DNA from: Myxococcales bacterium UBA1660
Lineage (GTDB): Bacteria; Myxococcota_A; Polyangia; Polyangiales; Houyiibacteriaceae
Length of the DNA: 64,000 bases
Assembly: GCA_002320815.1 (NCBI GenBank)
Contig: DCLA01000076.1
Location: forward strand, 5,192-69,191
Direction: 5' to 3'
Position numbers and translations under genes: made by a program. Shown piece by piece: positions 18,668 through 25,851 of this stretch. The notes under the pieces are model-generated. The model did not search any database, was not told the DNA's origin, and saw only the letters and a program-made list of their open reading frames with translations. Each line of letters starts with the position of its first letter. Within the stretch, counting starts at the first letter, position 1.

Positions 18668-18686
18668 GCTTCCCTTCCCGGGAAGC
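18668..18686 (+). terminator. hairpin directly after tRNA-Val
   Basis: GCTTCCC (18668-18674), loop TTCCC, GGGAAGC (18680-18686). There is no U-run, so it may be a processing or pausing signal more than a terminator. It leaves a route for read-through into the thrS leader, and it would also hide the weak GGGAAG upstream of the leader ORF. Confidence 0.4.
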
Positions 18687-18700
18687 TGTACCCAACCCCG

Positions 18701-18745
18701 ATGATGAAGAAGACCCGCACGACTGCCTCCGTGACGACTCGATGA
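18701..18745 (+). CDS. putative threonine-rich leader peptide of thrS
   Basis: A 14-codon ORF, ATG to TGA, reads MMKKTRTTASVTTR. Five of the fourteen residues are threonine (ACC, ACG, ACT, ACG, ACT), grouped as T-x-TT and TT, exactly the sort of run used by amino-acid attenuators such as thrL and pheM. It lies 127 nt before thrS and its stop codon is in the loop of a perfect 8-bp hairpin. The ribosome-binding site is poor (GGGAAG 15 nt upstream). It is below normal gene-finding length; the call rests on composition, position and the hairpins. Confidence 0.55.
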   Translation: MMKKTRTTASVTTR

Positions 18746-18805
18746 GTCGTCCGGCCTCTTTGCGTCGTGCCCTTCTTCTCTCTCCGATGACGCGCTCCTT
18801 CGAGC
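18717..18805 (+). promoter_or_regulatory. candidate attenuator: competing hairpins in the thrS leader
   Basis: Four short complementary segments overlap the leader ORF: GCACGACT (18717-18724), GACGACTC (18733-18740), GAGTCGTC (18744-18751) and GTCGTGC (18764-18770). Segments 2 and 3 make a perfect 8-bp hairpin with a 3-nt loop; segment 1 can pair with 3 or with 4; segment 2 also partly with 4. The first two segments contain threonine codons, so a stalled ribosome would change which pairing forms. Further down GCTC/GAGC (18794-18805) sits inside TGACG/CGTCA (18788-18816), followed by pyrimidine-poor sequence, so a classical U-tract terminator is not clear. Confidence 0.45.
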
Positions 18806-18872
18806 ACTCCCCGTCACGGAACCCGCGCGAGCCGCATCGAGGCCGGGCAGCCATGCCCCAGCCGACGAAGCG

Positions 18873-20867
18873 ATGCACGAAGCCGCAATGAGCGCCGCCA
18901 ACGATCTCCGCGAGTACCTCGAAGCCGAGGAGAAGCTCGGAAAGAAGGTCATCGCCGCCCGCGTGGACGGGAAGGTGAAGGACCTGCACTCCGCCGTCCC
19001 CGAGGGCGCGGAGACCATCGAGCCCATCCAAGCCCACGAGGACGCGGCCCTGGCGATCATCCGCCACTCGACCGCCCACGTGATGGCGGACGCGGTCCAG
19101 CGCCTCTTCCCCGGCACCAAGGTGGCCTTCGGCCCGGCGACCGAGGACGGGTTCTACTACGACTACGATCGCCCCGGCGGGACCTTCTCCGAGGACGACC
19201 TCGCCGCCATCGAAGCCGAGATGAAGAAGATCATCGAGGCCGACGTGCCCTTCCGGAAGGAAATCGTCGAGCGCGACGAGCTGAAGAAGCTCCTCGACTC
19301 GATGGGCGAGACCTACAAGTCCGAGCACCTGGATCGCCTCGAGGGCGAGCTCTCGGTGTACCGGCACGGCGACTGGGTCGACCTCTGCGAGGGTCCCCAC
19401 GTGCCCAGCACCCGCTTCCTCCAGGCCTTCAAGCTGACCCACGTGGCCGGCGCCTACTGGCGGGGCGACGAGCGGAACCCGATGCTCCAGCGCATCTACG
19501 GGACCGCCTTCGCCAACCCGAAGCTGCTCAAGAGGCATCTGAAGCAGATCGAGGAAGCCAAGAAGCGCGACCACCGCAAGCTCGGCAAGGAGCTCGAGCT
19601 CTTCACCTTCCACCCGTGGGCTCCGGCCTCGCCCTTCTTCACCGGGCGCGGCGCCGCCATCTACAACGGGCTGGTGGACTACGTGCGCGGCCTCTACGGG
19701 CGGCACGGGTACGAAGAGATCATCACGCCCCAGGTCTTCGACCGGGCGCTCTTCGAGACCAGCGGGCACTTGCCCAGCTACGGCGAGAACATGTTCATGG
19801 GCGCGACCCTGGACGGCATCCGCGATGCCGCCGAGGAGCTCGCCAAGGCCCCCGAGGACGGCCCGCGCGACGCGGCCGGCTGCCAGCACGTCATCGAGGA
19901 GCACGTCCGTTTCGGCGTGAAGCCGATGAACTGCCCCAGCCACTGCCTGCTCTTCGGCAGCCAGCTCAAGAGCTATCGCGAGCTCCCGCTCCGCTACGCC
20001 GACTTCGGTCGGCTCCATCGCTACGAGCGCAGCGGCGTGACCCAGGGCCTGACCCGGGTGCGCACCTTCGCCCAGGACGATGGCCACATCTTCTGCACCG
20101 AGGAGCAGCTCTCGGCGGAGATCGGCGCGTTCATCGATCTGGTCTTCGAGGTCTACCGCGACTTCGACTTCCACGACGTGCGCATCGCCATCGCCACCCG
20201 CCCGGAGGATCGGCTCGGCGCCGACGAGGTCTGGGACAAGGCCGAGGCCGCGCTCATCGCCGGCGTCGAGGAGAAGGACCTGCCCTACGAGATCCTCGAG
20301 GGCGAGGGCGCCTTCTACGGCCCGAAGGTGGAGTTCCATCTCAAGGACGCCATCGGCCGCCCCTGGCAGCTCGGCACCATCCAGGCGGACTTCAACCTGC
20401 CCGAGCGCTTCGACCTCGAGTACGTCGGCGCGGACAACGAGCGGCACCGCCCGGTGATGCTCCATCGCGCGGTGCTCGGTTCCGTGGAGCGCTTCTACGG
20501 CGTCCTCCTGGAGCACGTCGGCGGGAACTTCCCGACCTGGCTCGCGCCCGAGCAGCTCCGCCTGGTCACCGTCTCCAACGAATTCGACGCCTACGCCCAC
20601 GAGGCCGCCGCCGAGCTCCGCAAGGCCGGCGTGCGGGTGACCGTGGACGACTCCAGCGAGCGTCTCGGCTCCAAGATCCGCGCCGGGCGCCTCATGCGCG
20701 TGCCCTACATCGGCGTGGTCGGCGGCAAGGAAGCGGAGGCCCGAGGCCTCGGCGTCCGCAGCCGCGACGAGAACAAGGACATCGGCCTGCTGACCCTGGA
20801 CCAGGTCCGGGATCGCATCCAGGCCGAGGCCCTGCCGCCGAGCCAGCGCGCCACCACCGACGAATGA
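18873..20867 (+). CDS. thrS: threonyl-tRNA synthetase
   Basis: 664 residues. It charges tRNA-Thr with threonine. The N-terminus has a TGS-like domain (VIAARVDGKVKDLHSAV), then the editing domain with HSTAHVMADAV and a CEGPHVPS segment, then the class II catalytic core: motif 2 region LHRYERSGVTQGLTRVRTF, zinc ligands in MNCPSHC and in MLHRAVLGSVERF, and the C-terminal anticodon-binding domain ending in IGLLTLDQV. Full length for the family, although an insertion near EELAKAPEDGPRDAAGC is longer than usual. Start: ATG 18873, with a second in-frame ATG at 18888; neither has a strong Shine-Dalgarno. It is followed by infC, as in many bacteria. Confidence 0.93.
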   Translation: MHEAAMSAANDLREYLEAEEKLGKKVIAARVDGKVKDLHSAVPEGAETIEPIQAHEDAALAIIRHSTAHVMADAVQRLFPGTKVAFGPATEDGFYYDYDRPGGTFSEDDLAAIEAEMKKIIEADVPFRKEIVERDELKKLLDSMGETYKSEHLDRLEGELSVYRHGDWVDLCEGPHVPSTRFLQAFKLTHVAGAYWRGDERNPMLQRIYGTAFANPKLLKRHLKQIEEAKKRDHRKLGKELELFTFHPWAPASPFFTGRGAAIYNGLVDYVRGLYGRHGYEEIITPQVFDRALFETSGHLPSYGENMFMGATLDGIRDAAEELAKAPEDGPRDAAGCQHVIEEHVRFGVKPMNCPSHCLLFGSQLKSYRELPLRYADFGRLHRYERSGVTQGLTRVRTFAQDDGHIFCTEEQLSAEIGAFIDLVFEVYRDFDFHDVRIAIATRPEDRLGADEVWDKAEAALIAGVEEKDLPYEILEGEGAFYGPKVEFHLKDAIGRPWQLGTIQADFNLPERFDLEYVGADNERHRPVMLHRAVLGSVERFYGVLLEHVGGNFPTWLAPEQLRLVTVSNEFDAYAHEAAAELRKAGVRVTVDDSSERLGSKIRAGRLMRVPYIGVVGGKEAEARGLGVRSRDENKDIGLLTLDQVRDRIQAEALPPSQRATTDE

Positions 20868-20991
20868 TGGGTCGCCCCTTTGAAAAAGCGGCCCCGGGTG
20901 CTTTCATGAGCGCCGTTTCGAACTCCGGTGCTCGGGGGAGCACCTTTGGCAACCACGTGGGCCGCGGGTCCACTCTCAGGAGGAATTAGTC

Positions 20992-21540
20992 ATCGCAAGA
21001 CGTCGCTTCGATCCACGCGACCGCCAGCGCGACTTCGGTCAGCGGGTGAATCATCGCATCCGCGTCCCCGAGGTCCGGGTGATCAACGCGAACGGGGAAC
21101 AGCTCGGGGTCATCTCCACCGACGAGGCGCGGCGCATCGCCGCCGAGCAGGAGCTCGATCTCGTCGAGGTGAACCCGAAGGCTCGCCCGCCGGTTTGCAA
21201 GATCATGGACTACGGCCGCTTCAAGTACGAAGAGAAGAAGAAGCAGGCCGAGGCCAAGAAGCGGCAGACCCAGGTGGAGCTGAAGGAGATCAAGCTCCGC
21301 CCGAAGACCGACGACCACGACATCGCCTTCAAGGTGAAGCACGTGCGTCGCTTCCTCGAGGAGGGGAACAAGGTGAAGCTCACCGTCCGCTTCCGCGGCC
21401 GCGAGATCACCCACCCCGAGACCGCCAAGCGGCAGATCGACCTCATCATCGACGAGGTCGAAGACATCTGCCTGGTGGAGAGCGCCGGCCGTATGGAAGG
21501 CCGGACCATGACCGCGATCCTGGCGCCCAAGCGCAAGTAG
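20992..21540 (+). CDS. infC: translation initiation factor IF-3, apparent AUC start
   Basis: 182 residues if translation starts at ATC 20992. IF-3 binds the 30S subunit and discards poor start codons. The N-terminal domain reads ARRRFDPRDRQRDFGQRVNHRIRVPEVRVINANGEQLGV in pieces, including the conserved DYGRFKYEEKKK linker, and the C-terminal domain is complete to APKRK. No ATG, GTG or TTG exists in frame before GTG 21046, which would cut into the conserved N-terminus. AGGAGG at 20978-20983 lies 8 nt before the ATC, so AUC is well placed. Rare starts (AUU, AUC) are known in infC and let IF-3 repress itself. Confidence 0.9.
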   Translation: MARRRFDPRDRQRDFGQRVNHRIRVPEVRVINANGEQLGVISTDEARRIAAEQELDLVEVNPKARPPVCKIMDYGRFKYEEKKKQAEAKKRQTQVELKEIKLRPKTDDHDIAFKVKHVRRFLEEGNKVKLTVRFRGREITHPETAKRQIDLIIDEVEDICLVESAGRMEGRTMTAILAPKRK

Positions 21541-21568
21541 ATCGCCCAACCTCGGAGCGGGAGCCGCG

Positions 21569-21586
21569 GAGGACCAATAGGTCCTC
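21569..21586 (+). terminator. hairpin after infC
   Basis: GAGGACC (21569-21575), loop AATA, GGTCCTC (21580-21586), followed by a pyrimidine-rich stretch without a clean U-run. It separates infC from the convergent lipoprotein gene. Confidence 0.5.
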
Positions 21587-21651
21587 GGGCTTCCGCTTCG
21601 TCGTTCCGTTCCCCCGGGAGAAGGCGGCCGGCGACCTCGGCGCCCGCGACG

Positions 21652-23160
21652 TCAGCGCACGTGGACCCAGTGGGGCAACACCAGCTCGCCGGGGTCGGGG
21701 CTGGTCGCCGTCGCCGGGTCCAGGTAGGGCCGGGTGATCAACCGGATGGCGTGCGCGAGGGGGATCGCGGGGAAGCCCTCGCTCGGCACGTGGACGCAGG
21801 CCTCGCCCGGATCGCACTCGCCGCGGGTCACCCGGACGGCGAAGAGCCGGTCGTCGGGTTCGTCCAGGTAGGGCGCGGTGGAGCCATCGAGCTCCGCGCC
21901 CGCGACGCCGCCGATGCCGGTGAGGGTGTCGCTGTCGACCACGGCGACGGCGAGGTAGGTCGCCTTGCCGGTGAGGTCGTGGCGGACCCCGTAGACCACC
22001 AGGTCTTCGTCCTCCCCGAGCAGGACGGGCTCGAAGTTCACCAGGTAGGTGGTGTCCCGGTTGTCGCCGAGGCAGTTGGTGCCCAGCGCCCCGGCGCCGG
22101 CGATGCACCGGAACCCGTCGAGCGGCGCGGGGATGGTGCTCATGTCCGACGCGCGCCGGCCGTCCTGGGTCAGCCGCTCCCGCACCGCCCGGCCCAGCGC
22201 CGTCACCGCGGAAGCCAGGTGGTCTTCGGTGCACGCGGAGCCCCCGGCGCGCAGCGGCTCCGGCGCCAGGGCCCCGGTCGACCCCGGCTCCAGCGGGCGG
22301 ACCCGGAGCACGCGGTGCGGCGCGTCCGCGAGCCAGGCTTCGCCGGCGGCGGGGTCCTCGAAGAGGGCGACGCGGAAGAGGAGCATCGCCACGTCCCCCG
22401 CCTCGTCCAGGCCCGGGCGGAAGAGCGTCTCGCCCTCGGCGGTGACCGTGGGGAGCCGGATCTCCTGGGTCATTCCCTCCGCCGCGCCGGCACTCGCGAG
22501 GTCTCGTCGCGTGGCGGCCAAGCGCTCGGCGTCGGCGCCGAGGAGGATCAGGGTCTCGGCGTCGAAGGCGGTCGCCCCGTCGCTGGCGGTGGCCAGGGTC
22601 AGGTGGTTCGCGGTGTCGCCCAGGCTGGCGAAGTAGGGCTCGCCGTCGCGCTCGAAGAGATAGGGGGTGAACCCGAAGTACGCCGCCGTCGGCGGGGTGC
22701 GCAGCGCCAACACGATCACCTCGTCCGCGCGCACCCGGAAGACGGCCTGCGAGTCCCCGCGGGTGAGCGCCGCGCTCGCGCCGGGGACCGCGATCGGGGC
22801 CGCCCCCGGCGCCGGCGGGACCATCAGCAGCCCATAGGGCGAGACCGGGTTGTTGCCCCAGCAGGTGGGCAGGCCCTCGCAGTCCTCGATGAAGAAGAAG
22901 TCGAAGACCCCCTCGTCGATGGCCATGTCGCCCGCGCCGTCCCGGAAGGCATCGAGGACCGCGTCGCGATCGTAGGCCGCCGGGAGCGGGACCGGGGTCC
23001 GCGCGGGGTAGGGCGGGTCGAGCTCGCAGGTGCCGAAGTCGGGGGCGGCCGCGTCCTCCCGGCCGGCATCCAGGGCGGCGGCGTCGGCGCGATCGGCGGG
23101 GCCGTCGTCGCCGCAGGCGGCGAGGGTGAGGACGAGGACGAAGAGCGAGCGTCGGGTCAT
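21652..23160 (-). CDS. lipoprotein of unknown function, TetR-linked
   Basis: 502 residues. MTRRSLFVLVLTLAAC is a lipoprotein signal with lipobox LAAC. A short Asp/Ala-rich linker follows, then about 450 residues with a mixed alpha/beta pattern that I do not recognise. Cysteines occur in separate pairs (CELDPP, DCEGLPTCWG, CTEDHL, CIAGAGALGTNC, CDPGEAC), consistent with disulfides in an exported protein. No catalytic motif is evident. GGAGG lies just before the ATG. It is divergent from tetR and shares an 80-nt intergenic region with two palindromes, so it is probably the regulator's target. The pair interrupts the infC-rpmI junction. Confidence 0.7.
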   Translation of the reverse strand: MTRRSLFVLVLTLAACGDDGPADRADAAALDAGREDAAAPDFGTCELDPPYPARTPVPLPAAYDRDAVLDAFRDGAGDMAIDEGVFDFFFIEDCEGLPTCWGNNPVSPYGLLMVPPAPGAAPIAVPGASAALTRGDSQAVFRVRADEVIVLALRTPPTAAYFGFTPYLFERDGEPYFASLGDTANHLTLATASDGATAFDAETLILLGADAERLAATRRDLASAGAAEGMTQEIRLPTVTAEGETLFRPGLDEAGDVAMLLFRVALFEDPAAGEAWLADAPHRVLRVRPLEPGSTGALAPEPLRAGGSACTEDHLASAVTALGRAVRERLTQDGRRASDMSTIPAPLDGFRCIAGAGALGTNCLGDNRDTTYLVNFEPVLLGEDEDLVVYGVRHDLTGKATYLAVAVVDSDTLTGIGGVAGAELDGSTAPYLDEPDDRLFAVRVTRGECDPGEACVHVPSEGFPAIPLAHAIRLITRPYLDPATATSPDPGELVLPHWVHVR

Positions 23161-23168
23161 GGGGCCTC

Positions 23169-23187
23169 CGTTGACTCGAAGTCAACG
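23169..23187. promoter_or_regulatory. putative TetR operator 1
   Basis: CGTTGACTCGAAGTCAACG: perfect 8-bp arms around CGA. It lies 9 bp upstream of the lipoprotein start codon, over its leader and ribosome-binding region, and contains TTGACT. Confidence 0.7.
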
Positions 23188-23204
23188 AACGCATCCTGCC
23201 GGCT

Positions 23205-23223
23205 CGTTGACTCCGAGTCAACG
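23205..23223. promoter_or_regulatory. putative TetR operator 2 with tetR -35 element
   Basis: CGTTGACTCCGAGTCAACG: the same arms as operator 1 around CCG, centre-to-centre distance 36 bp. TTGACT (23207-23212) within it is followed by a 17-nt spacer and CAGTCC (23230-23235), then GTG of tetR 6 nt later, so occupancy would block the tetR promoter. Confidence 0.7.
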
Positions 23224-23241
23224 GGATGGCAGTCCCCCCGG

Positions 23242-23865
23242 GTGGCCCGCACCCGACGAGACGCGAAGGCGGCGACCCAGCGGAAGATCCTCGCCGCCGG
23301 CCGCGCGGTCTTCGCCGAGCAGCCCTACGACGACGCCTCCATGGACGCCGTCGCCCGGCGCGCCGAGGTCTCCAAGGCCCTGGTCCACCACTACTTCGGG
23401 ACCAAGCGCGCGCTCTACGTCGCCGTCCTGCGGTCAATGGCCGAACACTTCCTCGAGGGGACCGCGCCGGACGCCTCCGAGCCTCCGCGGGCCCGGGCCG
23501 AGTCGGGCATCCGTCGCTACCTCGACTTCGTCGAAGCGCACCCGCGGGCCTTCGCCGCGCTGGTCCGCGGCGGCGTGGGGAGCTCCGATGGGGAGGTCCG
23601 GGCGATCGTCGACGAGCTGCGCGAGCGGATCGTGGCGCGGATCCAGCGTCGCCTGGGCAACGACGAGCCCCACCCGGTGCTGGACCTCTTCCTCCGCGGC
23701 TACCTGGGCGCGATGGAGGCCATCAGCCTGCGGTGGATCGACGGGGGAACCGACCGGGAGACCGTGGCCGCGGTGGGCCACGCCTTCCTGGAGGCCGCCG
23801 TGCTCCGCTCCCTGGCGATGGATCCCGCGTCGGTTCCGGAGTTCGGCGGTGGCCGATTGCCTTGA
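23242..23865 (+). CDS. TetR-family transcriptional regulator
   Basis: 207 residues. The N-terminal helix-turn-helix is typical: RKILAAGRAVFAEQPYDDASMDAVARRAEVSKALVHHYFGTKRALYVAVL in pieces, with the YFGTKR turn. The C-terminal ligand-binding domain is variable and gives no ligand clue. GTG 23242 is the natural start because the DNA-binding domain begins about 10 residues later and the in-frame upstream sequence translates the operators. It probably represses itself and the divergent lipoprotein gene through the two identical-arm palindromes. Its stop codon overlaps the TTGACA of the next promoter. Confidence 0.88.
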   Translation: MARTRRDAKAATQRKILAAGRAVFAEQPYDDASMDAVARRAEVSKALVHHYFGTKRALYVAVLRSMAEHFLEGTAPDASEPPRARAESGIRRYLDFVEAHPRAFAALVRGGVGSSDGEVRAIVDELRERIVARIQRRLGNDEPHPVLDLFLRGYLGAMEAISLRWIDGGTDRETVAAVGHAFLEAAVLRSLAMDPASVPEFGGGRLP

Positions 23866-23890
23866 CAGCTCCCCCTCCGCCGGCCATACC
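23862..23890 (+). promoter_or_regulatory. promoter of rpmI-rplT
   Basis: TTGACA (23862-23867), 17-nt spacer, CATACC (23885-23890). It overlaps the tetR stop codon and gives a leader of about 70 nt before rpmI. The leader ends can pair (CAGCTCC near 23866 with GGAGCTG near 23943), which could serve the ribosomal-protein feedback known for this operon in other bacteria; that is inference. Confidence 0.58.
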
Positions 23891-23966
23891 TCGCGCCCCT
23901 TACGGGAATTTCCCTGCTCCGAGCCGCGTTCGCGCCGGTGGCGGAGCTGCAAAGAGGAATCACAAG

Positions 23967-24182
23967 ATGCCCAAGATGAAGACGAAGCGCGCTGCGGCCA
24001 AGCGCTTCAAGGTGACCGGCAAGGGCCGGATCCGCCGTGCCGCGGCGGGCAAGCAGCACCGCATGATGCGCGGTGACAAGAACCCCGCTCGCCGTCGTCG
24101 GCTGCGGAAGAACAAGATGGTCCAGCCCTGCGATTTCGAGAACATTCGCCGGCTGATCCCCTACATGTTCAAGGGAGCCTGA
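23967..24182 (+). CDS. rpmI: 50S ribosomal protein L35
   Basis: 71 residues, strongly basic: MPKMKTKRAAAKRFKVTGKGRIRR, then the typical KQHRM and RRRLRK segments, ending IPYMFKGA. AAGAGGAA at 23951-23958 precedes the ATG. It is three nt from rplT, so the two are co-translated. L35 is a small bacteria-specific protein of the large subunit. Confidence 0.95.
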   Translation: MPKMKTKRAAAKRFKVTGKGRIRRAAAGKQHRMMRGDKNPARRRRLRKNKMVQPCDFENIRRLIPYMFKGA

Positions 24183-24185
24183 CCG

Positions 24186-24530
24186 ATGCCGAGAGCCAAG
24201 CGTGGTTTCAAGGCGCGTCGGCGCCGCAACAAGATCCTGAAGGCCGCCCGCGGCAACTACGGCGCGCGTAGCCGTCTGTTCCGCACCGCCGTCGAGCAGG
24301 TCCACAACTCCTGGGAGGATGCCTACCGGCACCGCAAGGAGAAGCGCCGCAACTTCCGGCGTCTGTGGATCGCCCGCATCAACGCGGCGGCGCGCGCCAA
24401 CGGCCTCAGCTACAGCAAGCTGATGGGTGCCCTCAAGAAGGCCGGCATCGGGCTCGACCGCAAGGTCCTCGCCGACGTCGCCATGAAGGACCCCACCGGC
24501 TTCACCGCCATCGTCGCCGCGGCCAAGTAG
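24186..24530 (+). CDS. rplT: 50S ribosomal protein L20
   Basis: 114 residues. The N-terminal basic extension MPRAKRGFKARRRRNKILKAARGNYG binds 23S rRNA early in assembly; the globular part has RLWIARINAAARANGLSYSKLMGALKKAGI in pieces. Normal family length. L20 represses its own operon in several bacteria by binding the leader or intercistronic RNA; nothing specific is demonstrated here. A terminator follows. Confidence 0.96.
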   Translation: MPRAKRGFKARRRRNKILKAARGNYGARSRLFRTAVEQVHNSWEDAYRHRKEKRRNFRRLWIARINAAARANGLSYSKLMGALKKAGIGLDRKVLADVAMKDPTGFTAIVAAAK

Positions 24531-24552
24531 ACCGCGACGCGAACCGACGAAG

Positions 24553-24589
24553 ACGGCGAGCTCCCACCGGGGGCTCGCCGTTTCTCGTT
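24553..24589 (+). terminator. intrinsic terminator after rplT
   Basis: ACGGCGAGC (24553-24561) pairs with GCTCGCCGT (24573-24581) around an 11-nt loop and is followed by TTCTCGTT. It separates rpmI-rplT from pheS, which probably has its own promoter. Confidence 0.72.
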
Positions 24590-24757
24590 GGGGGTCGCGG
24601 GGTCGCTCGGCTCTGGCGTGGTCGCTCCGCCGGCTCGCTCGGCCGCAGCGCCGGCCGTCGTCCCGCGGTCGCGGCGCGGTCGGGCCGCCGCATTTTCCGC
24701 CGCGAGCGGTCGGGGCTGCCTCGCCATGGCGCGAAGAGGTGCTACAGGGCCCAGTCC

Positions 24758-25798
24758 ATGAGCGAAGCACTGGAGAAGTTCCGGGCCGGCCTGTCGGAGA
24801 TCGAGGGCGCCTACCGCCCCGCGCTCGAGGCCGCCGCCGAAGAGAACGCCCTCAGGGAGGCGCGCGCGCGCTTCACCGGTCCGAGCGGCGCGCTCACCGA
24901 GCTGATGAAGGGGATGAAGGACGTCCCCGGACCCAGCCGCCGGGAGCTGGGCCAGGCGTGCAACGCGCTGAAGACCGCGATCCAGTCGCTCTTCGACGCG
25001 CGCCTCGAGGCCCTCGAGAAGGCGGCGCTCCAGGCCGAGCTCGAAGGCCCGGCCCTCGACCTGACCCTCCCCGGGCGGCGCCCGCTCCCCGGTCGGCTCC
25101 ACCCGATCACCCGCGCCGAGTACGACCTCCTGGACATCTTCGGGTCCATGGGCTTCGAGGTCGCGCGGGGTCCGGAGATCGACACCTTCGCGCGCTGCTT
25201 CACCCAGCTCGGTTTCCCGCCGGACCATCCGGCCACCGACGAGCACGACACCTTCTACGTGACCGGTGGCGGGGAGGGCGACGACGCCCACGTGCTGCGG
25301 ACCCACACCTCCACGATGCAGATCCGCGAGATGAGCCGCCGCGAAGCGCCGCTCGCCGTGGTCAGCCCGGGCAAGGTCTTCCGCCGCGACGACGACGCGA
25401 CCCACTCGCCGATGTTCCATCAGCTCGAGGGCTTCCTGGTCGACGAGGGGATCACCTTCGCGCACCTCCAGGGGATGCTCACGGTGTTCCTCGAGCGCTT
25501 CTTCGGCGGCGGCATCGAGGTGCGCTTCCGCGCCAGCTACTTCCCCTTCGTCGAGCCCGGCGCCGAGGTCGACGTGCGCCGCAAGGCCGAGCACGGCGGC
25601 GACCCCGGCCCGTGGATGGAGATCCTCGGCTGCGGGATGATCCACCCCACCGTGCTGAAGAACGTCGGCTACGACCCGGAGAAGGTCAGCGGCTTCGCCT
25701 TCGGCATGGGCGTCGACCGCATCGCCATGGTCCGCCACGGCGTCCCCAACATCAAAGCGCTCTACGAGAACGACCAGCGCTTCCTCTCCGCCTTCTAG
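24758..25798 (+). CDS. pheS: phenylalanyl-tRNA synthetase alpha subunit
   Basis: 346 residues. The coiled-coil N-terminal arm (to about residue 85) is followed by the class II catalytic core: LLDIFGSMGFEVARGPEID, LRTHTSTMQIR, the motif 2 loop GKVFRRDDDATHSPMFHQLEGF, and motif 3 FGMGVDRIAM. It forms an alpha2-beta2 enzyme with PheT, 53 nt downstream. ATG 24758 is chosen because the longer frame crosses the rplT terminator. A TACAGG hexamer sits 9 nt before the start. No phenylalanine-rich leader peptide of the pheM type was seen in the 180 nt upstream. Confidence 0.95.
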   Translation: MSEALEKFRAGLSEIEGAYRPALEAAAEENALREARARFTGPSGALTELMKGMKDVPGPSRRELGQACNALKTAIQSLFDARLEALEKAALQAELEGPALDLTLPGRRPLPGRLHPITRAEYDLLDIFGSMGFEVARGPEIDTFARCFTQLGFPPDHPATDEHDTFYVTGGGEGDDAHVLRTHTSTMQIREMSRREAPLAVVSPGKVFRRDDDATHSPMFHQLEGFLVDEGITFAHLQGMLTVFLERFFGGGIEVRFRASYFPFVEPGAEVDVRRKAEHGGDPGPWMEILGCGMIHPTVLKNVGYDPEKVSGFAFGMGVDRIAMVRHGVPNIKALYENDQRFLSAF

Positions 25799-25851
25799 GG
25801 CCGCTCCCCCATTCCCCTCTCTCGCAGACAACCGCCCAGTAGGTAGACGAC

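Noticed and set aside
18666..18872. T-box riboswitch for thrS
   Set aside because: No T-box sequence (TGGNACCGCG type) or specifier-loop arrangement was found; the leader peptide explains the region better.
24365..24757. pheS starting inside rplT
   Set aside because: The frame crosses the terminator at 24553-24589; class II synthetase sequence starts at ATG 24758.
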